A DNA stretch of 44,923 bases from Candidatus Saccharimonadota bacterium (lineage in GTDB: Bacteria > Patescibacteriota > Saccharimonadia > Saccharimonadales > UBA4665): the NCBI GenBank assembly GCA_027315225.1, contig DAHUYJ010000006.1:1-44923 (forward strand). The letters are read 5' to 3'. Below are positions 1 through 9,542 of the stretch, piece after piece. Made by a program: the position numbers and the translations under genes. Numbering within the stretch: the stretch's first letter is position 1; each line of letters begins with the position of its first letter. The notes under the pieces are model-generated. The model was not told the DNA's origin and did not search any database. It saw only the letters and a program-made list of their open reading frames with translations.

Positions 1-267
1 GATGGCTCGTGGCTCTAATGGTTCCTGCCCTGAGTCAGCATTTAAAGCAGGCAGGTCAAGCATGGATAAACCAAGCACTATAGAGTCCCAATTGGACCGA
101 TGGTTTGGCGCTAGAATGTAGCTCTGGCCGTCGAGCGGACGGAGCGCCTCAGCATTGTGGACGGTGTAACCGCCAAAAGTGTCAACTAGTGGCCGCAGAA
201 CTCTTTCGCCTAATTCATAGGTCCCGTAGCTAGGCAGTACCGCAGCGTCGGCCTCACGAACAATCAT
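1..267 (-). CDS. PlsC-like 1-acyl-glycerol-3-phosphate acyltransferase, N-terminal part
   Basis: Partial gene running off the left edge; 89 residues from an ATG at 267 are visible. Residues of the form NHRSNWDS match the catalytic NH-x4-D block (motif I) of the PlsC/LPAAT family, which transfers an acyl chain from acyl-ACP or acyl-CoA to a lyso-lipid at the inner membrane face. The substrate cannot be read from the fragment. It lies 37 nt downstream of a second acyltransferase-like gene on the same strand, so the two probably form an operon. A TATATT box just upstream could also give it its own promoter. Confidence 0.8.
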   Translation of the reverse strand, partial: MIVREADAAVLPSYGTYELGERVLRPLVDTFGGYTVHNAEALRPLDGQSYILAPNHRSNWDSIVLGLSMLDLPALNADSGQEPLEPRAI

Positions 268-304
268 GACGCATAATATATCATTAAGCTTGACATATTA
301 CAAA

Positions 305-1321
305 TTATGCAGTTCCTGCTGCAAACGGTTCCTGAGCGATATATAGCCGCCGCAGCAAGGGCACATCACTACGACCGGGCCGCCCTTCATAGACGTGATA
401 GGGGTTGCAGCCTGCCTGCTCCGTATTACGTTTGTTCAAAGCTTTCGCCATCTCCCGTGCAATACGGTGCGCTCCTTGCCGTCTTTTAACGTGATACAAG
501 ACGTTTCCGGCAATCTGCATAAAGGGCCTGTTGGCATCAAGGTCCATAATGAGTGGCAATACACGGATATTTTCATGGGCCATCATTTCTGCAGTGCCAT
601 TAGTTATCTTGGGCAGTGTGCTTCTTTTGCCCTTCTCGTCCAGCTTATGGGTGGAGCCGGAAGGAGCAACGCCCAAGGCCACCCCACCCTTTGATAACCA
701 GGAAGTGATTTCTTCTTTAATCTTTCCGTTGTGTGCTTGTATGTGGCCCTCGGGCAGAACCTTAGCGGCTTCTGAGTCGCGAAAGGTTTTACTCTGCGGA
801 AAGCTCATATACGTCCTGCCGCACAGCCACTGCAAAACCTGCATGCAGGGCAGCCATTGGTCTTCCTGCTCATCTACCAAGTACTTTATTACACCGATCA
901 TCTTGTTTATGATAATGCCCGTCTGCAAGTCATCCTGCTGGCTCTCTTCACGGCGCAACGGGTTAGTTATCGCGGCCAAAGCAATGGCGGGGTCAATCAG
1001 ATTGCTATGGCTGGTTGCTATATACAGGCTTTTTTCGTCTCGAAGTACGTCACGAGTCTGCTGACGACGCTCTTCGGTCATAAGCTCGTCTGACATCTCA
1101 ACGAAGCCGTGCACCACGCGACCTCCGATAAAGTCCAGGAGTGCGACGTCGGCTACTTCGCCCTGTGCACAATAATAATCATAGGCCTGCCATTCGTATT
1201 TTTGTGTGTCGTAATCGAGAATGCCTAGCCGAGGGTCCCCTTCAACATGAGGCCTGGCCAGTTCAACCAGCTCATGATATAGCGCCTCATCGATCTTGGC
1301 GTGCGGTGTCTGCGCGTTCAT
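305..1321 (-). CDS. Acyltransferase-like protein (glycerolipid acyltransferase superfamily)
   Basis: The 338-residue product has HSNLID near residue 105, the H-x4-D catalytic signature of glycerolipid acyltransferases, and a later GVAPSGSTH segment placed like the family's FPEG motif III. It probably esterifies a glycerol- or lyso-lipid. The N-terminal 90 residues before motif I are longer than in PlsC proteins and look closer to glycerol-3-phosphate acyltransferases, but I cannot name the acceptor. I chose the ATG at 1321 over upstream in-frame ATGs because a TACAAT box ends about 9 nt before it, fitting the leaderless pattern of this window. It is followed by the partial PlsC-like gene. Confidence 0.65.
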   Translation of the reverse strand: MNAQTPHAKIDEALYHELVELARPHVEGDPRLGILDYDTQKYEWQAYDYYCAQGEVADVALLDFIGGRVVHGFVEMSDELMTEERRQQTRDVLRDEKSLYIATSHSNLIDPAIALAAITNPLRREESQQDDLQTGIIINKMIGVIKYLVDEQEDQWLPCMQVLQWLCGRTYMSFPQSKTFRDSEAAKVLPEGHIQAHNGKIKEEITSWLSKGGVALGVAPSGSTHKLDEKGKRSTLPKITNGTAEMMAHENIRVLPLIMDLDANRPFMQIAGNVLYHVKRRQGAHRIAREMAKALNKRNTEQAGCNPYHVYEGRPGRSDVPLLRRLYIAQEPFAAGTA

Positions 1322-1407
1322 AATTTGAAACATTGTAAAATAAATATACGTTAAATACAAGAGTTATGTTTGACTGGCCTATCTGTTGCGCCATATACTA
1401 GGTTGGA

Positions 1408-2355
1408 ATGAACAAGCCTCAATTGGTCATATGCGGCTCGATCGCGATTGATCGGATTATGAATTTCTCGGGTCGCTACCGCGACCTGATCCAGCCCGAC
1501 AAGCTGCATGTCTTGTCTATCAGTACGCTGCTGGACACCTTGGAGGACTCTCCGGGCGGTACCGGCGCCAATATCGCTTACTGCCTGGCCAAACTGGGTG
1601 AAGAGCCGTTACTCATCGGTTCGGTCGGCCACGATGCCGAAACCTACATCAAGAAGCTTGACCAGGCCGGTGTGGACACTTCCGGCGTGCACTTCAGTGA
1701 CCTGCCTACGGCTTCCTTCAACGTGTTTACCGACAGCGAGGACAGCCAGGTCGGCGGCTTTTACCAAGGGGCTATGGCCGACAGCGAACAGGTCAGTTTC
1801 AGCCCCTGGGCTCACAAGGATGTACTGGCCGTTGTGGCGGTGCACAATCCTGAGGCCATGAACCGGCAAGTGCAAGAGTGCCGGCGGGCCGGTTTACGAC
1901 TTGTCTACGACCCGGGACAACAGATAGCCAACGACTCCGTAGACCTGGCTGCCGGCGTGGACACGGCTGAGTTGTTGTTCGTCAACGATTACGAGCAATC
2001 ACTGATGCGCCGCCGGCTTAACCGGGAGCCGGAGCAGCTCAAGAAGCAGGTACCGATAATAGTCACGACCCTGGGCAAGGAAGGCTCCATAATCGAGGGT
2101 ACCGGGCTGCCTGAGCCCATCCGTATCGGCATTGCCAAGCCCGATGCAGTCAAGGACCCGACTGGCGCCGGCGACGGCTACCGGGCTGGATTTTTGTACG
2201 GCTACTTGCGACAATGGGAGTTGAAAGCGTGCGGACAGCTGGGAGCTGTCGTAGCATCATTTATCGTTGAACGGCACGGGACACAGGTGCCTTTTGAAAA
2301 AGCGGACGTTATAAAACGGTACCGGGATAACTTTAATGAGGAGATCGAGTTGTAA
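1408..2355 (+). CDS. adoK: Adenosine kinase (PfkB/ribokinase family)
   Basis: 315 residues. GSIAIDRIM at the N terminus, the GGTGANIA substrate loop near residue 51 and the [13 protein letters not shown] anion-hole/catalytic motif (D250 to catalytic D256) define a PfkB sugar kinase. The overall pattern ([27 protein letters not shown]) follows the mycobacterial adenosine kinase AdoK closely. The enzyme would phosphorylate adenosine to AMP. Its stop codon overlaps the start of ahcY (TAATG), so the pair is translationally coupled; SahH releases adenosine and this kinase would pull that reversible reaction forward. A TATACT box ends 8 nt before the ATG. Confidence 0.85.
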   Translation: MNKPQLVICGSIAIDRIMNFSGRYRDLIQPDKLHVLSISTLLDTLEDSPGGTGANIAYCLAKLGEEPLLIGSVGHDAETYIKKLDQAGVDTSGVHFSDLPTASFNVFTDSEDSQVGGFYQGAMADSEQVSFSPWAHKDVLAVVAVHNPEAMNRQVQECRRAGLRLVYDPGQQIANDSVDLAAGVDTAELLFVNDYEQSLMRRRLNREPEQLKKQVPIIVTTLGKEGSIIEGTGLPEPIRIGIAKPDAVKDPTGAGDGYRAGFLYGYLRQWELKACGQLGAVVASFIVERHGTQVPFEKADVIKRYRDNFNEEIEL

Positions 2356-3650
2356 TGGCGTATACGGATTACAAAGTCAAGGATATAGAGCTGGCTGGCT
2401 GGGGCCGAACCGAAATAACATTGGCAGAGAAAGAAATGCCGGGTCTCATGGCGCTACGCCGCGAGTATGGACAATCCAAACTGCTGAAGGGTGCCCGTAT
2501 AGCAGGGTCTATCCATATGACTGTCCAGACGGCAGTGTTAGTAGAGACCTTGCAAGAACTTGGCGCCGAAGTCCGCTGGTCATCTTGCAATATCTTCTCA
2601 ACCCAGGACCAGGCCGCAGCCGCTATCGCCAAGAACGGCACACCGGTATTTGCCTGGAAAGGTGAGACCGAGGAAGAATATTGGTGGTGCGTGGAGCAGA
2701 CGCTCAAGTTCCCAGGCGGCCAAGGGCCCAATATGCTACTGGACGACGGCGGCGACCTGACGGCGCTCGTGCACGATAAGCATCCGCAGCTGCTCAAAGA
2801 CATTAAAGGTGTTAGCGAAGAGACAACTACCGGGGTCAAGCAGCTTGACAAATACATGTCCGAGGGCGCGCTTAAGATCCCGGCCATCAATGTGAACGAT
2901 AGTGTTACCAAATCAAAATTCGATAACCTGTATGGCTGCCGCGAGTCGCTAATGGACGGCGTCAAACGGGCTACAGACATCATGATCGCCGGCAAAGTTG
3001 CCGTGGTGGCCGGTTACGGCGATGTTGGCAAGGGCAGCGCCCAGTCTCTGCGCGCCTTCGGCGCGCGCGTCCTGATTACGGAGGTTGACCCGATCTGCGC
3101 CTTGCAAGCCATGATGGAAGGCTACGAGGTTGTGACCATGGAAGAGGCCGCCCCGCTAGCTGATATCTTTGTGACTGCAACCGGCTGTAAGGACATCATC
3201 ACCCTGGAACACATGCAGGCAATGAAAGACACGGCGATCGTATGCAACATCGGCCACTTTGACCACGAGATCCAGATAGCCCGGCTCAACGGCTTGTCCG
3301 GCGTCAAGCGCGAGACCATCAAGCCATTGGTCGACCTGTATACCTTGCCCAGCGGCCGGCGGCTGATTGTCTTGTCGGAGGGTCGCCTGGTAAACTTAGG
3401 CAACGCAACAGGCCACCCCTCATTCGTCATGTCCAACTCGTTCTCTAACCAGGTGCTGGCCCAGATCGAACTGTACACCAAGCCGCATAAGGTCGGCGTG
3501 TATCGCCTACCCAAGGAATTGGACGAAAAAGTCGCCGCTATCCATGTAGAGGCCTTGGGCGGCCACCTCAGCCAGCTGACTAACGAACAGGCTCAATATC
3601 TGGGCCTATCCGTCAAAGGACCGTTTAAAGCTGAGCATTACCGCTACTAA
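2355..3650 (+). CDS. ahcY: S-adenosylhomocysteine hydrolase
   Basis: 431 residues, the compact length without the roughly 40-residue insert seen in many bacterial enzymes. It splits S-adenosylhomocysteine into homocysteine and adenosine. The [11 protein letters not shown]-binding glycine loop sits near residue 220, substrate-domain landmarks such as HMTVQTAVL and NIFSTQDQ are present, and it ends in the family-typical KAEHYRY tail. It overlaps adoK by one base. Its 3' end overlaps the convergent ribH by 26 bp. Confidence 0.96.
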   Translation: MAYTDYKVKDIELAGWGRTEITLAEKEMPGLMALRREYGQSKLLKGARIAGSIHMTVQTAVLVETLQELGAEVRWSSCNIFSTQDQAAAAIAKNGTPVFAWKGETEEEYWWCVEQTLKFPGGQGPNMLLDDGGDLTALVHDKHPQLLKDIKGVSEETTTGVKQLDKYMSEGALKIPAINVNDSVTKSKFDNLYGCRESLMDGVKRATDIMIAGKVAVVAGYGDVGKGSAQSLRAFGARVLITEVDPICALQAMMEGYEVVTMEEAAPLADIFVTATGCKDIITLEHMQAMKDTAIVCNIGHFDHEIQIARLNGLSGVKRETIKPLVDLYTLPSGRRLIVLSEGRLVNLGNATGHPSFVMSNSFSNQVLAQIELYTKPHKVGVYRLPKELDEKVAAIHVEALGGHLSQLTNEQAQYLGLSVKGPFKAEHYRY

Positions 3651-4104
3651 TCGCCGCGCAGGCTTGTGTCTGCTGCATGACGGCGTCCAAATGGTCAGCC
3701 CCCAGATTAGCGCGGGCCTGGGCCTGCGCTTCGTCATCACAAGTTAATACACCGAAACCTATCGGCATGTCATATGTAAGCTGCACTTTGAGTACACCCT
3801 CTGTTACAAACTTGCTCACATAGTCAAAGTGGGGTGTTTCGCCTCGTATGACGCAGCCAATGGCCAGCAGCGCGTCATACCGGCCGGTTTTGGCAAGAGT
3901 TTGAAGAATTAGAGGAATTTCTACTGCGCCAGCGACTTCGACGGAGTCGATGCTGTCTTCCTGTAGGTTATAATCAGCTGCCCGCCCAATAGCTGACTGG
4001 TAGAGTTTGTCAGTAATGTGATGATTGAACCGAGCCACGACAATACCCAGCCGCCAGGTGCCGGCATTGAATGGTTGATTGTCAGTTTGTTTAGCCTGTG
4101 GCAT
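3625..4104 (-). CDS. ribH: 6,7-dimethyl-8-ribityllumazine synthase
   Basis: 159 residues. It condenses 5-amino-6-ribitylaminouracil with 3,4-dihydroxy-2-butanone-4-phosphate. Visible landmarks are GIVVARFN near the N terminus, [24 protein letters not shown] with the catalytic histidine, and PIGFGVLT. It begins 14 nt inside the end of ribE, so the two are coupled. The C-terminal end overlaps ahcY on the opposite strand. Confidence 0.94.
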   Translation of the reverse strand: MPQAKQTDNQPFNAGTWRLGIVVARFNHHITDKLYQSAIGRAADYNLQEDSIDSVEVAGAVEIPLILQTLAKTGRYDALLAIGCVIRGETPHFDYVSKFVTEGVLKVQLTYDMPIGFGVLTCDDEAQAQARANLGADHLDAVMQQTQACAAISSGNAQL

Positions 4105-4693
4105 GATTCTCCCTCGCTTTCATATTGCTACGCACGTACTTACCGATCACATCGAACTCCAGATTCACTACGTCACCCGCCTTGAGCGAACCTAAGGTGG
4201 TTGACTTGAGCGTATGCGGCACTAATGCTACCTCAAAACAGTCGCTCTTAGCATCAGATACAGTCAGCGACACGCCGTCAACGGTAATGGAGCCTTTGTA
4301 AACAACGAGTCCTTGATTATCAGGGTCAAACCGTACGCCCAGGCGATACCCGTCGGACTGGCCAACAGCGACGACCGTGCCGGTGCTGTCGACATGTCCC
4401 TGGACAAAGTGCCCGCCGAAGCGGTCCTGCATAGTCAGCGGGCGCTCCAGGTTGACTTTCTGCGGCAACGAAGCGCCGAAAGACGTCCTGGCTAGCGTTT
4501 CCGGCGTAACCAGACAGTCATATTCGTGACCACGAACAGCCGCTACGGTCAAACACGCGCCATTCGTAGCAACTGACTCGCCGGTGCGAAGATCGTTCCA
4601 GTCCGAAGGCCTGGCAAACGTCATAACCAAACCGTCATTGGTCTTCCTTGTTTTCTTAATAGGCACCACGTGCGTAATAATCCCGGTGAACAT
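4091..4693 (-). CDS. ribE: Riboflavin synthase, alpha-chain type
   Basis: 200 residues starting MFTGIIT, the diagnostic start of the family, with two lumazine-binding repeats (GHFVQGHVDSTG near residue 95 and SITVDGVSLTV near 135). It dismutates two 6,7-dimethyl-8-ribityllumazine molecules to riboflavin plus the pyrimidine precursor. It is first in a ribE-ribH pair. A GATACT box ends 8 nt before the ATG, so the mRNA may be leaderless. No FMN riboswitch can be seen or would fit upstream, because the gap to the next gene is only 45 nt. Confidence 0.95.
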   Translation of the reverse strand: MFTGIITHVVPIKKTRKTNDGLVMTFARPSDWNDLRTGESVATNGACLTVAAVRGHEYDCLVTPETLARTSFGASLPQKVNLERPLTMQDRFGGHFVQGHVDSTGTVVAVGQSDGYRLGVRFDPDNQGLVVYKGSITVDGVSLTVSDAKSDCFEVALVPHTLKSTTLGSLKAGDVVNLEFDVIGKYVRSNMKARENHATG

Positions 4694-4738
4694 ATATATA
4701 AAGTATCATCCAAAACCGGCCTCAAATGCAAACACTTC

Positions 4739-5122
4739 TTATAAGGAGGCGAACCATTGCCGGGCCGCCGACTCATCGCCGTGCATGGCCTTGAGCAACT
4801 CATCGACGCTATCAAAGACTCGATTGGGACGGTGGTAGTGCCTGATATCCAGGCTCAATTTTTGGCCATAGTAGTCCTGGTCGGGGATATCCAGCAGGTG
4901 GGCTTCGATCCGGCGTCCGCTATCACCCACTGTCTCCGGCACACCTACAAAGATCATGGCCGGCTGATGGGACCAGCCGTCTAAATCGGCAAAGCCGAAG
5001 TATACGCCGTCGGATAAATCCGTCTTGATTGTCAGATTGGCGGTCGGGTACCCCAGCCGACGGCCATTACCCTGGAACCGGGTCACCGTACCGCTCAGTG
5101 TAGCAAGTAGCTGCTTCGTCAT
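4739..5122 (-). CDS. Monofunctional riboflavin kinase (RibF C-terminal domain only)
   Basis: 127 residues, about 40 percent of a bifunctional RibF. The GRRLGYPTANL motif near residue 20 and the IEAHLLD segment near 70 are the ATP/Mg and flavin sites of the flavokinase domain. The FAD synthetase (nucleotidyltransferase) half is absent, so this protein would convert riboflavin to FMN only. The start is supported by TATAAT ending 9 nt upstream. It sits directly upstream of ribE on the same strand, consistent with one flavin gene group. Confidence 0.9.
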   Translation of the reverse strand: MTKQLLATLSGTVTRFQGNGRRLGYPTANLTIKTDLSDGVYFGFADLDGWSHQPAMIFVGVPETVGDSGRRIEAHLLDIPDQDYYGQKLSLDIRHYHRPNRVFDSVDELLKAMHGDESAARQWFASL

Positions 5123-5182
5123 ATTTCATCTATTATAGCGTGATCACTGTAAGCCGAAAATTAAGCTGTCATAATATGGGAC

Positions 5183-5815
5183 ATGGCCGATCAAGCGCAT
5201 AAGACTACGGATAGTACAGGAGAGCCTCTCCTCAGCGAGGTTTTGCAGCGGTGGCTCAACGGCAAGCAATCCAAAACCCTGGCTGACCTGAGCGAAGCTT
5301 TTGGCGAAAAGTCTTTTGCGATTATCTTCTTGGTGCTGATGATCTTAGCGGCGCTGCCGCTGCCCACCGGCGGCGTTACCCACGTTACGGAGTTGATTAC
5401 CATGCTTATCAGTTTGGAGCTGGTTGCCGGACGGCGGACTGTCTGGCTGCCGCGCCGTTGGCTAAAGTTGGAGGCTGGCAAGCTTCTGGCAGGCAAGGGA
5501 GGCCAACGCCTGATCGCAGTTATCAAGTGGTTCGAGCGTCTCTCGCGGCGGCGCTGGAGCAGTCTGCTGGTGCGCCGCGGTGTGGTCTCGGTTACGGGGC
5601 TGCTGGTATTCATCCTGACTCTCGCAGCATTCGTAGCGCCACCGTTCTCCGGGCTGGATACCCTGCCGGCACTCGGCGTCGTCATTATCTCGTTAGCCAT
5701 TATTTTGGAAGATGCTCTTATCGCTGTAATCGGCGTAACGGTTGGCGCAGCAGGAATTGGCCTGGAAGTCGCGGCTGGCGCCGCAATATATAACGGGCTC
5801 AATAGCTTGTTTTGA
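5183..5815 (+). CDS. ExoD-family membrane protein
   Basis: 210 residues. The sequence fits the exopolysaccharide synthesis ExoD family (named for a Rhizobium protein): an N-terminal cytoplasmic helix, AFGEKSFAIIFLVLMIL..LPLPTGG with an early membrane hairpin, a basic segment (FERLSRRRWSSLLVRR) and two C-terminal membrane helices. The biochemical role is not established for the family. A CATAAT box ends 7 nt upstream of the ATG. Confidence 0.8.
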   Translation: MADQAHKTTDSTGEPLLSEVLQRWLNGKQSKTLADLSEAFGEKSFAIIFLVLMILAALPLPTGGVTHVTELITMLISLELVAGRRTVWLPRRWLKLEAGKLLAGKGGQRLIAVIKWFERLSRRRWSSLLVRRGVVSVTGLLVFILTLAAFVAPPFSGLDTLPALGVVIISLAIILEDALIAVIGVTVGAAGIGLEVAAGAAIYNGLNSLF

Positions 5816-5824
5816 CCATTTTTA

Positions 5825-6454
5825 TCAGGTGACAAGTAAGTCGTTAGGTAATGACATGTAGATGCGGGTATCGGGCGCTCCCTCACTGCCCGCCGTCAGG
5901 CGCTCTCCGGGCTCTTTGGCGGCATCCTGAAAACCAAGTTTGTGATACACGTGAACTGCGCCGCCGTTGGAGGCCCACGTTTCCAGCCAGAAGTTTTTAA
6001 CGTCAAAGGTTGCGGCCGTCGCCGCGATGATCAGCCACGAGAACGGTGCTGCCAGGCCTTTTCCTTGATGAGATTCGCCAACCCTAACAGCAAAAGTTAT
6101 CTCGCCGCCTGGCACATGCGAACTGGAACCGGGTCCTGCCCAGCCATAACCAGCCAATTCTTGCGCGTCGCCGTCATTTTTAAGCAGCACGAAGACAGCT
6201 CTCCTCTTTTGCTGCAGCCAGTGCTTAGTAGCCGCCTGGTCCACAAACCGCTGTTTGGAATCACGGTAGCAATATTCCATGATGCCGGGCTCGTGCGACA
6301 TTGTAAGAATCTGGTCAGCCAGCCCCGGTGTCAGCCCGCTCCGAACCTCATACCCGCGACCAGCCAGCTTGTTCACGGCTTCATTACCGGATTGGCCCAG
6401 ACTCTTAGGCAACGGACTGACGGCATCGCTGAAGTCGTTGGGAAAAGCCCTCAC
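5825..6454 (-). CDS. GNAT-family N-acetyltransferase
   Basis: 209 residues from a GTG start that overlaps the glmM stop (GTGA). The central ITFAVRVGESHQGKGLA segment is the GNAT motif A with a Q-x-G-K-G-like acetyl-CoA pyrophosphate loop, followed by NFWLETWASNGGAVHVYHKLGF, the motif B region ending in the usual Y-x-K-x-G-F. The substrate is unknown. Coupling to glmM suggests co-expression but not a shared pathway. Confidence 0.8.
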   Translation of the reverse strand: MRAFPNDFSDAVSPLPKSLGQSGNEAVNKLAGRGYEVRSGLTPGLADQILTMSHEPGIMEYCYRDSKQRFVDQAATKHWLQQKRRAVFVLLKNDGDAQELAGYGWAGPGSSSHVPGGEITFAVRVGESHQGKGLAAPFSWLIIAATAATFDVKNFWLETWASNGGAVHVYHKLGFQDAAKEPGERLTAGSEGAPDTRIYMSLPNDLLVT

Positions 6455-7767
6455 TTAACTAACTCCGTTAATTCTTTGGCAATGCGCTCGGCGTGCTGCT
6501 GGGCATCTGATGCCTCTACCATTACTCTGGCCAACGGCTCAGTGCCGGAAGGACGGATCAGTAAACGCCCCTCGCCTGACAATTTATCGGCCTGTTCAGC
6601 TATGAATACTTTGACTTCAGAACGGTCTAACAGCGCTCTGTCCCGGAGCGGAATGTTGACCAGTGCTTGCGGCAATATTTCGACTTGATCACGCCACTCA
6701 GCCAGCGTTTTATCACCGGCAGCCAGCGCTTTGATAACCTGAACTGCAGACAAGAGACCGTCGCCGGTCTTTAAAAGTTTAGGAAAAACAATGTGCCCGG
6801 ATTGTTCGCCGCCCAGCTCAAATCCGGTTCGCGCCAAACCCTCCAGAACATAGCGGTCGCCGACTTTGGTCCGCTCCACCTTTATACCCTTCTTCTGCAA
6901 AGACTGTTCAAAGCCTATGTTGCTCATCACGGTCGTCACCACTCCTTTCAGCCGGTTGGTTACTGCCAGCAGGTAGAGCAGGTGATCGCCGTTCACTTCC
7001 CGACCCTGGTTATCAACCATAACCAGGCGATCAGCATCACCGTCCAGGGCAATACCTAGATCCAGGCCATTATCAAGCACTTCCTGGCACAAGGCCCTGA
7101 CGTCAGTCGCGCCGCAACCCTGGTTGATGTTGCGCCCCGCGGGACTGTCAAAGATCGGTGTGACCTTCGCGCCCAGGCGCTTAAACACGCGCTCCGCCAG
7201 ACCGCTGGCAGCGCCGTTGGCAGAATCAACAGCTATCCTCAGGTTGTCTGCATTCAAATCCCCGGCGCTCCCGACCAGAAAATCTTCGTAGCGGCCTGTC
7301 CGGTCCCGGTCAACCGCGGCGCGACCGGTTGTGCTATGCGCAGTGACACCTTTTTTGATCAAACCATTAAGCGCCGCTTCGCTGGCGTCCGACAGCTTGT
7401 CACCACGCCGGTCAAAGACTTTTACGCCGTTGTACTGGTAAGGATTGTGGCTGGCAGTTATCATGACGCCGGCTGCAAATTCATCGCCTTCGCGCGTTAA
7501 ATAGGCCAACCCCGGCGTTGGTATGACACCGATTGATGTCACGTTAGCGCCTACAGCTGTCAAGCCGTGCGTAACCGCCTCGACTAAACCGGCCGATGAC
7601 TCACGCGGATCAGAAGCGATGATAATTCGCTGTCCGGGTTTGGCAAATTGCGTACCCACGGACATGCCGATCTGCTCCGCTCCGATATCATCCAAAGGAT
7701 ACTGTCCAGCCAGCCCGCGCAAGCCGTCAGTGCCGAAGAGATCTCTATCCATGTTCAATATCCTCAT
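6451..7767 (-). CDS. glmM: Phosphoglucosamine mutase
   Basis: 438 residues. It converts glucosamine-6-phosphate to glucosamine-1-phosphate for UDP-GlcNAc synthesis. FGTDGLRG opens the protein, ITASHNP carries the phosphoserine (S106), DGDADRL is the Mg site and RPSGTEPLARV the phosphate-binding loop. The ATG at 7767 overlaps the aclA stop (ATGA). An internal ATG at 7752, preceded by GAGG, matches the usual family N terminus better and may be the true start. Confidence 0.93.
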   Translation of the reverse strand: MRILNMDRDLFGTDGLRGLAGQYPLDDIGAEQIGMSVGTQFAKPGQRIIIASDPRESSAGLVEAVTHGLTAVGANVTSIGVIPTPGLAYLTREGDEFAAGVMITASHNPYQYNGVKVFDRRGDKLSDASEAALNGLIKKGVTAHSTTGRAAVDRDRTGRYEDFLVGSAGDLNADNLRIAVDSANGAASGLAERVFKRLGAKVTPIFDSPAGRNINQGCGATDVRALCQEVLDNGLDLGIALDGDADRLVMVDNQGREVNGDHLLYLLAVTNRLKGVVTTVMSNIGFEQSLQKKGIKVERTKVGDRYVLEGLARTGFELGGEQSGHIVFPKLLKTGDGLLSAVQVIKALAAGDKTLAEWRDQVEILPQALVNIPLRDRALLDRSEVKVFIAEQADKLSGEGRLLIRPSGTEPLARVMVEASDAQQHAERIAKELTELVK

Positions 7768-9542
7768 TCAGGTATGTATGTAATGTCGTTGCTGCCGAGA
7801 CGTAGCAGACCCTCGTCATTGCGGCGTTGATCCAGGTAGTGGGCCGCCAAGCCGGCTGAACGGCTTAAGATAAAGATCGCGTTAAAGAATTCGATGCTAA
7901 CCAGTTCCTGGAGCTGCTCCTGGCCATAGTCAAGTTCTGATTCCAGCAGGTCAAGCATGATGGCCGCGATTGTTCCGTCGACATTAAGGATAAGGTTGCC
8001 TTTCTTGGCAGTTGTGACGTCTTCGACACCTCTGGCAAAGGCAAGGTACCGGTCGTCATTGCGATTACCGGCAAACTGTTCTGTAAGCGCTTTGACTCGC
8101 GGGTCAGGCATATCAATGCGGTATTTCTTATGACCGATACCCGGTATGATGCCGCCGTCGGTTGTAAAGCTTGCGACAAAATCTTTCGGCTTGGATGATC
8201 CACGCACGCCTTGCAGCCAGGCCCCGGCGGCGGCGTTGACCGCTCCGCCGAAGCGGGGACCGATAGTCAACAACCCGGCAGCCATGCTGGATGCCAAGTC
8301 CCGGCCGGCCCGGGCGGCCACTATGGTGTTCATCGCACCAGAGGTATACGGGCCATGGTCACTAAGCAGACGCAACACATAGTCCGTAAACTGGATAATC
8401 TTGGATGATTCCACGCGGTGTCCTAATAATAATGAGATAGTCAGTCCGGCCAAGGTGTTTTCGTTAACTGTCTCCAGCAAGTCTTTACCCAAAAGATGCA
8501 CGTCGTCTTGGATGTCACCGGAAACATGGCTAACGATCAGGCTTTTGCGGCGCTGTTTTATAGGCCGGTGATCTTGCGGCAACAGCTCGGCACCTACGCG
8601 TTCCAACTCAATTCTCAGCTCCGCGAATACGTCCGGGACCTTAGCGCCGGCGGCCCGCAGGGCGTTCTTTTTAGCTTGGGCTGTTTCATCCTGCCGGCTG
8701 GCCATAGCTTTGGCATGGCCGAATTGTGGCGGTTCGTCGAATAGCTCAGCGACTGTTCCGGCAATATATGCTATAACCGGCTTAGCAATTTTGCCGTCGG
8801 AGATCAGCTTGGCGATGGCGTATTCATCGTCGCCACCCAGCTCGCCGAAGTAGACGATACGCTCGGTCTGTTCGTCGGCTTCAGCCAGCAGAAAAGCTTG
8901 GGCCGGTGTGGTAATCGGGTTACGGTCGCCGCCCAATGCTACCGCGAAGGATACGCCAAGACCGGCGCCGGTAACGATATGTATTAGTTCATTGACCATG
9001 CCGCCGGAAGTCGACACGACCGCCGCCCTGCCCGGCGCGAAGATACCGGCCGCCACAATCTGCGCGTATTGCGTGCCGCCGATGGCGCCAAGCTTGAAGA
9101 GTCCCGGAACAAGCACGCCGACAGAGGCCGGACCGGCCACCAATATGTCTTTTTTGGCGGCTTCGGCGGCCACTTCCAGAGCATGGGCCTCGGGCACCTG
9201 TTCTGCAAAAATATTCGCTACGCGGAGTTTGGGAAGCAAGGCAAAAGCCTCTTTCATGCCGGCCAAAACCCGGCGGGCGGACTGTACGTTAAGCAGCGCC
9301 GTAGCTTCATCCCGGTATTTTTTGGGCACCGCCTGGAGTTGTGGGTACACCGGAACCATCACTTCGCTCTGGCCCCAAAAGTACCGTTCCTGCTTACGCC
9401 CGCCGCCGACTATGGCGACAACGCTGGGTTTATCGCGACCCAGGCAATAATCATAATCGATCATGGACTGTATGATGCCGGGGTGCGAGCCCAGGCATAT
9501 GGTAATCGGCTGGAGACCGCGCAAATCCGTACCTTTACTCAT
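7764..9542 (-). CDS. aclA: ATP-citrate lyase, large subunit (CoA-ligase plus citrate-synthase-like domains)
   Basis: 592 residues aligning from memory with the C-terminal part of human ACLY and with AclA of green sulfur bacteria. The N-terminal half is the succinyl-CoA-synthetase-like region; QFGHAKA holds the phosphorylated histidine, H276. The C-terminal half is citrate-synthase-like, with SDHGPYTSGA (H396) and GIGHKKYRI (H471), and it ends with the family-typical ITYIPE. With AclB it would cleave citrate using ATP and CoA to acetyl-CoA and oxaloacetate. It starts 8 nt inside aclB. Succinyl-CoA synthetase is excluded by the citrate-synthase half; citryl-CoA synthetase likewise lacks that half. 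Confidence 0.92.
   Translation of the reverse strand: MSKGTDLRGLQPITICLGSHPGIIQSMIDYDYCLGRDKPSVVAIVGGGRKQERYFWGQSEVMVPVYPQLQAVPKKYRDEATALLNVQSARRVLAGMKEAFALLPKLRVANIFAEQVPEAHALEVAAEAAKKDILVAGPASVGVLVPGLFKLGAIGGTQYAQIVAAGIFAPGRAAVVSTSGGMVNELIHIVTGAGLGVSFAVALGGDRNPITTPAQAFLLAEADEQTERIVYFGELGGDDEYAIAKLISDGKIAKPVIAYIAGTVAELFDEPPQFGHAKAMASRQDETAQAKKNALRAAGAKVPDVFAELRIELERVGAELLPQDHRPIKQRRKSLIVSHVSGDIQDDVHLLGKDLLETVNENTLAGLTISLLLGHRVESSKIIQFTDYVLRLLSDHGPYTSGAMNTIVAARAGRDLASSMAAGLLTIGPRFGGAVNAAAGAWLQGVRGSSKPKDFVASFTTDGGIIPGIGHKKYRIDMPDPRVKALTEQFAGNRNDDRYLAFARGVEDVTTAKKGNLILNVDGTIAAIMLDLLESELDYGQEQLQELVSIEFFNAIFILSRSAGLAAHYLDQRRNDEGLLRLGSNDITYIPE

Noticed and set aside
2369-2995. 208-codon antisense frame in ahcY
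   Set aside because: Shadow of a strongly conserved enzyme gene; Ser/Pro-rich composition typical of an antisense frame.
4694-4738. FMN riboswitch before ribE, or SAH riboswitch before adoK (1361-1407)
   Set aside because: Both gaps are under 50 nt, too short, and -10 boxes sit next to the starts.
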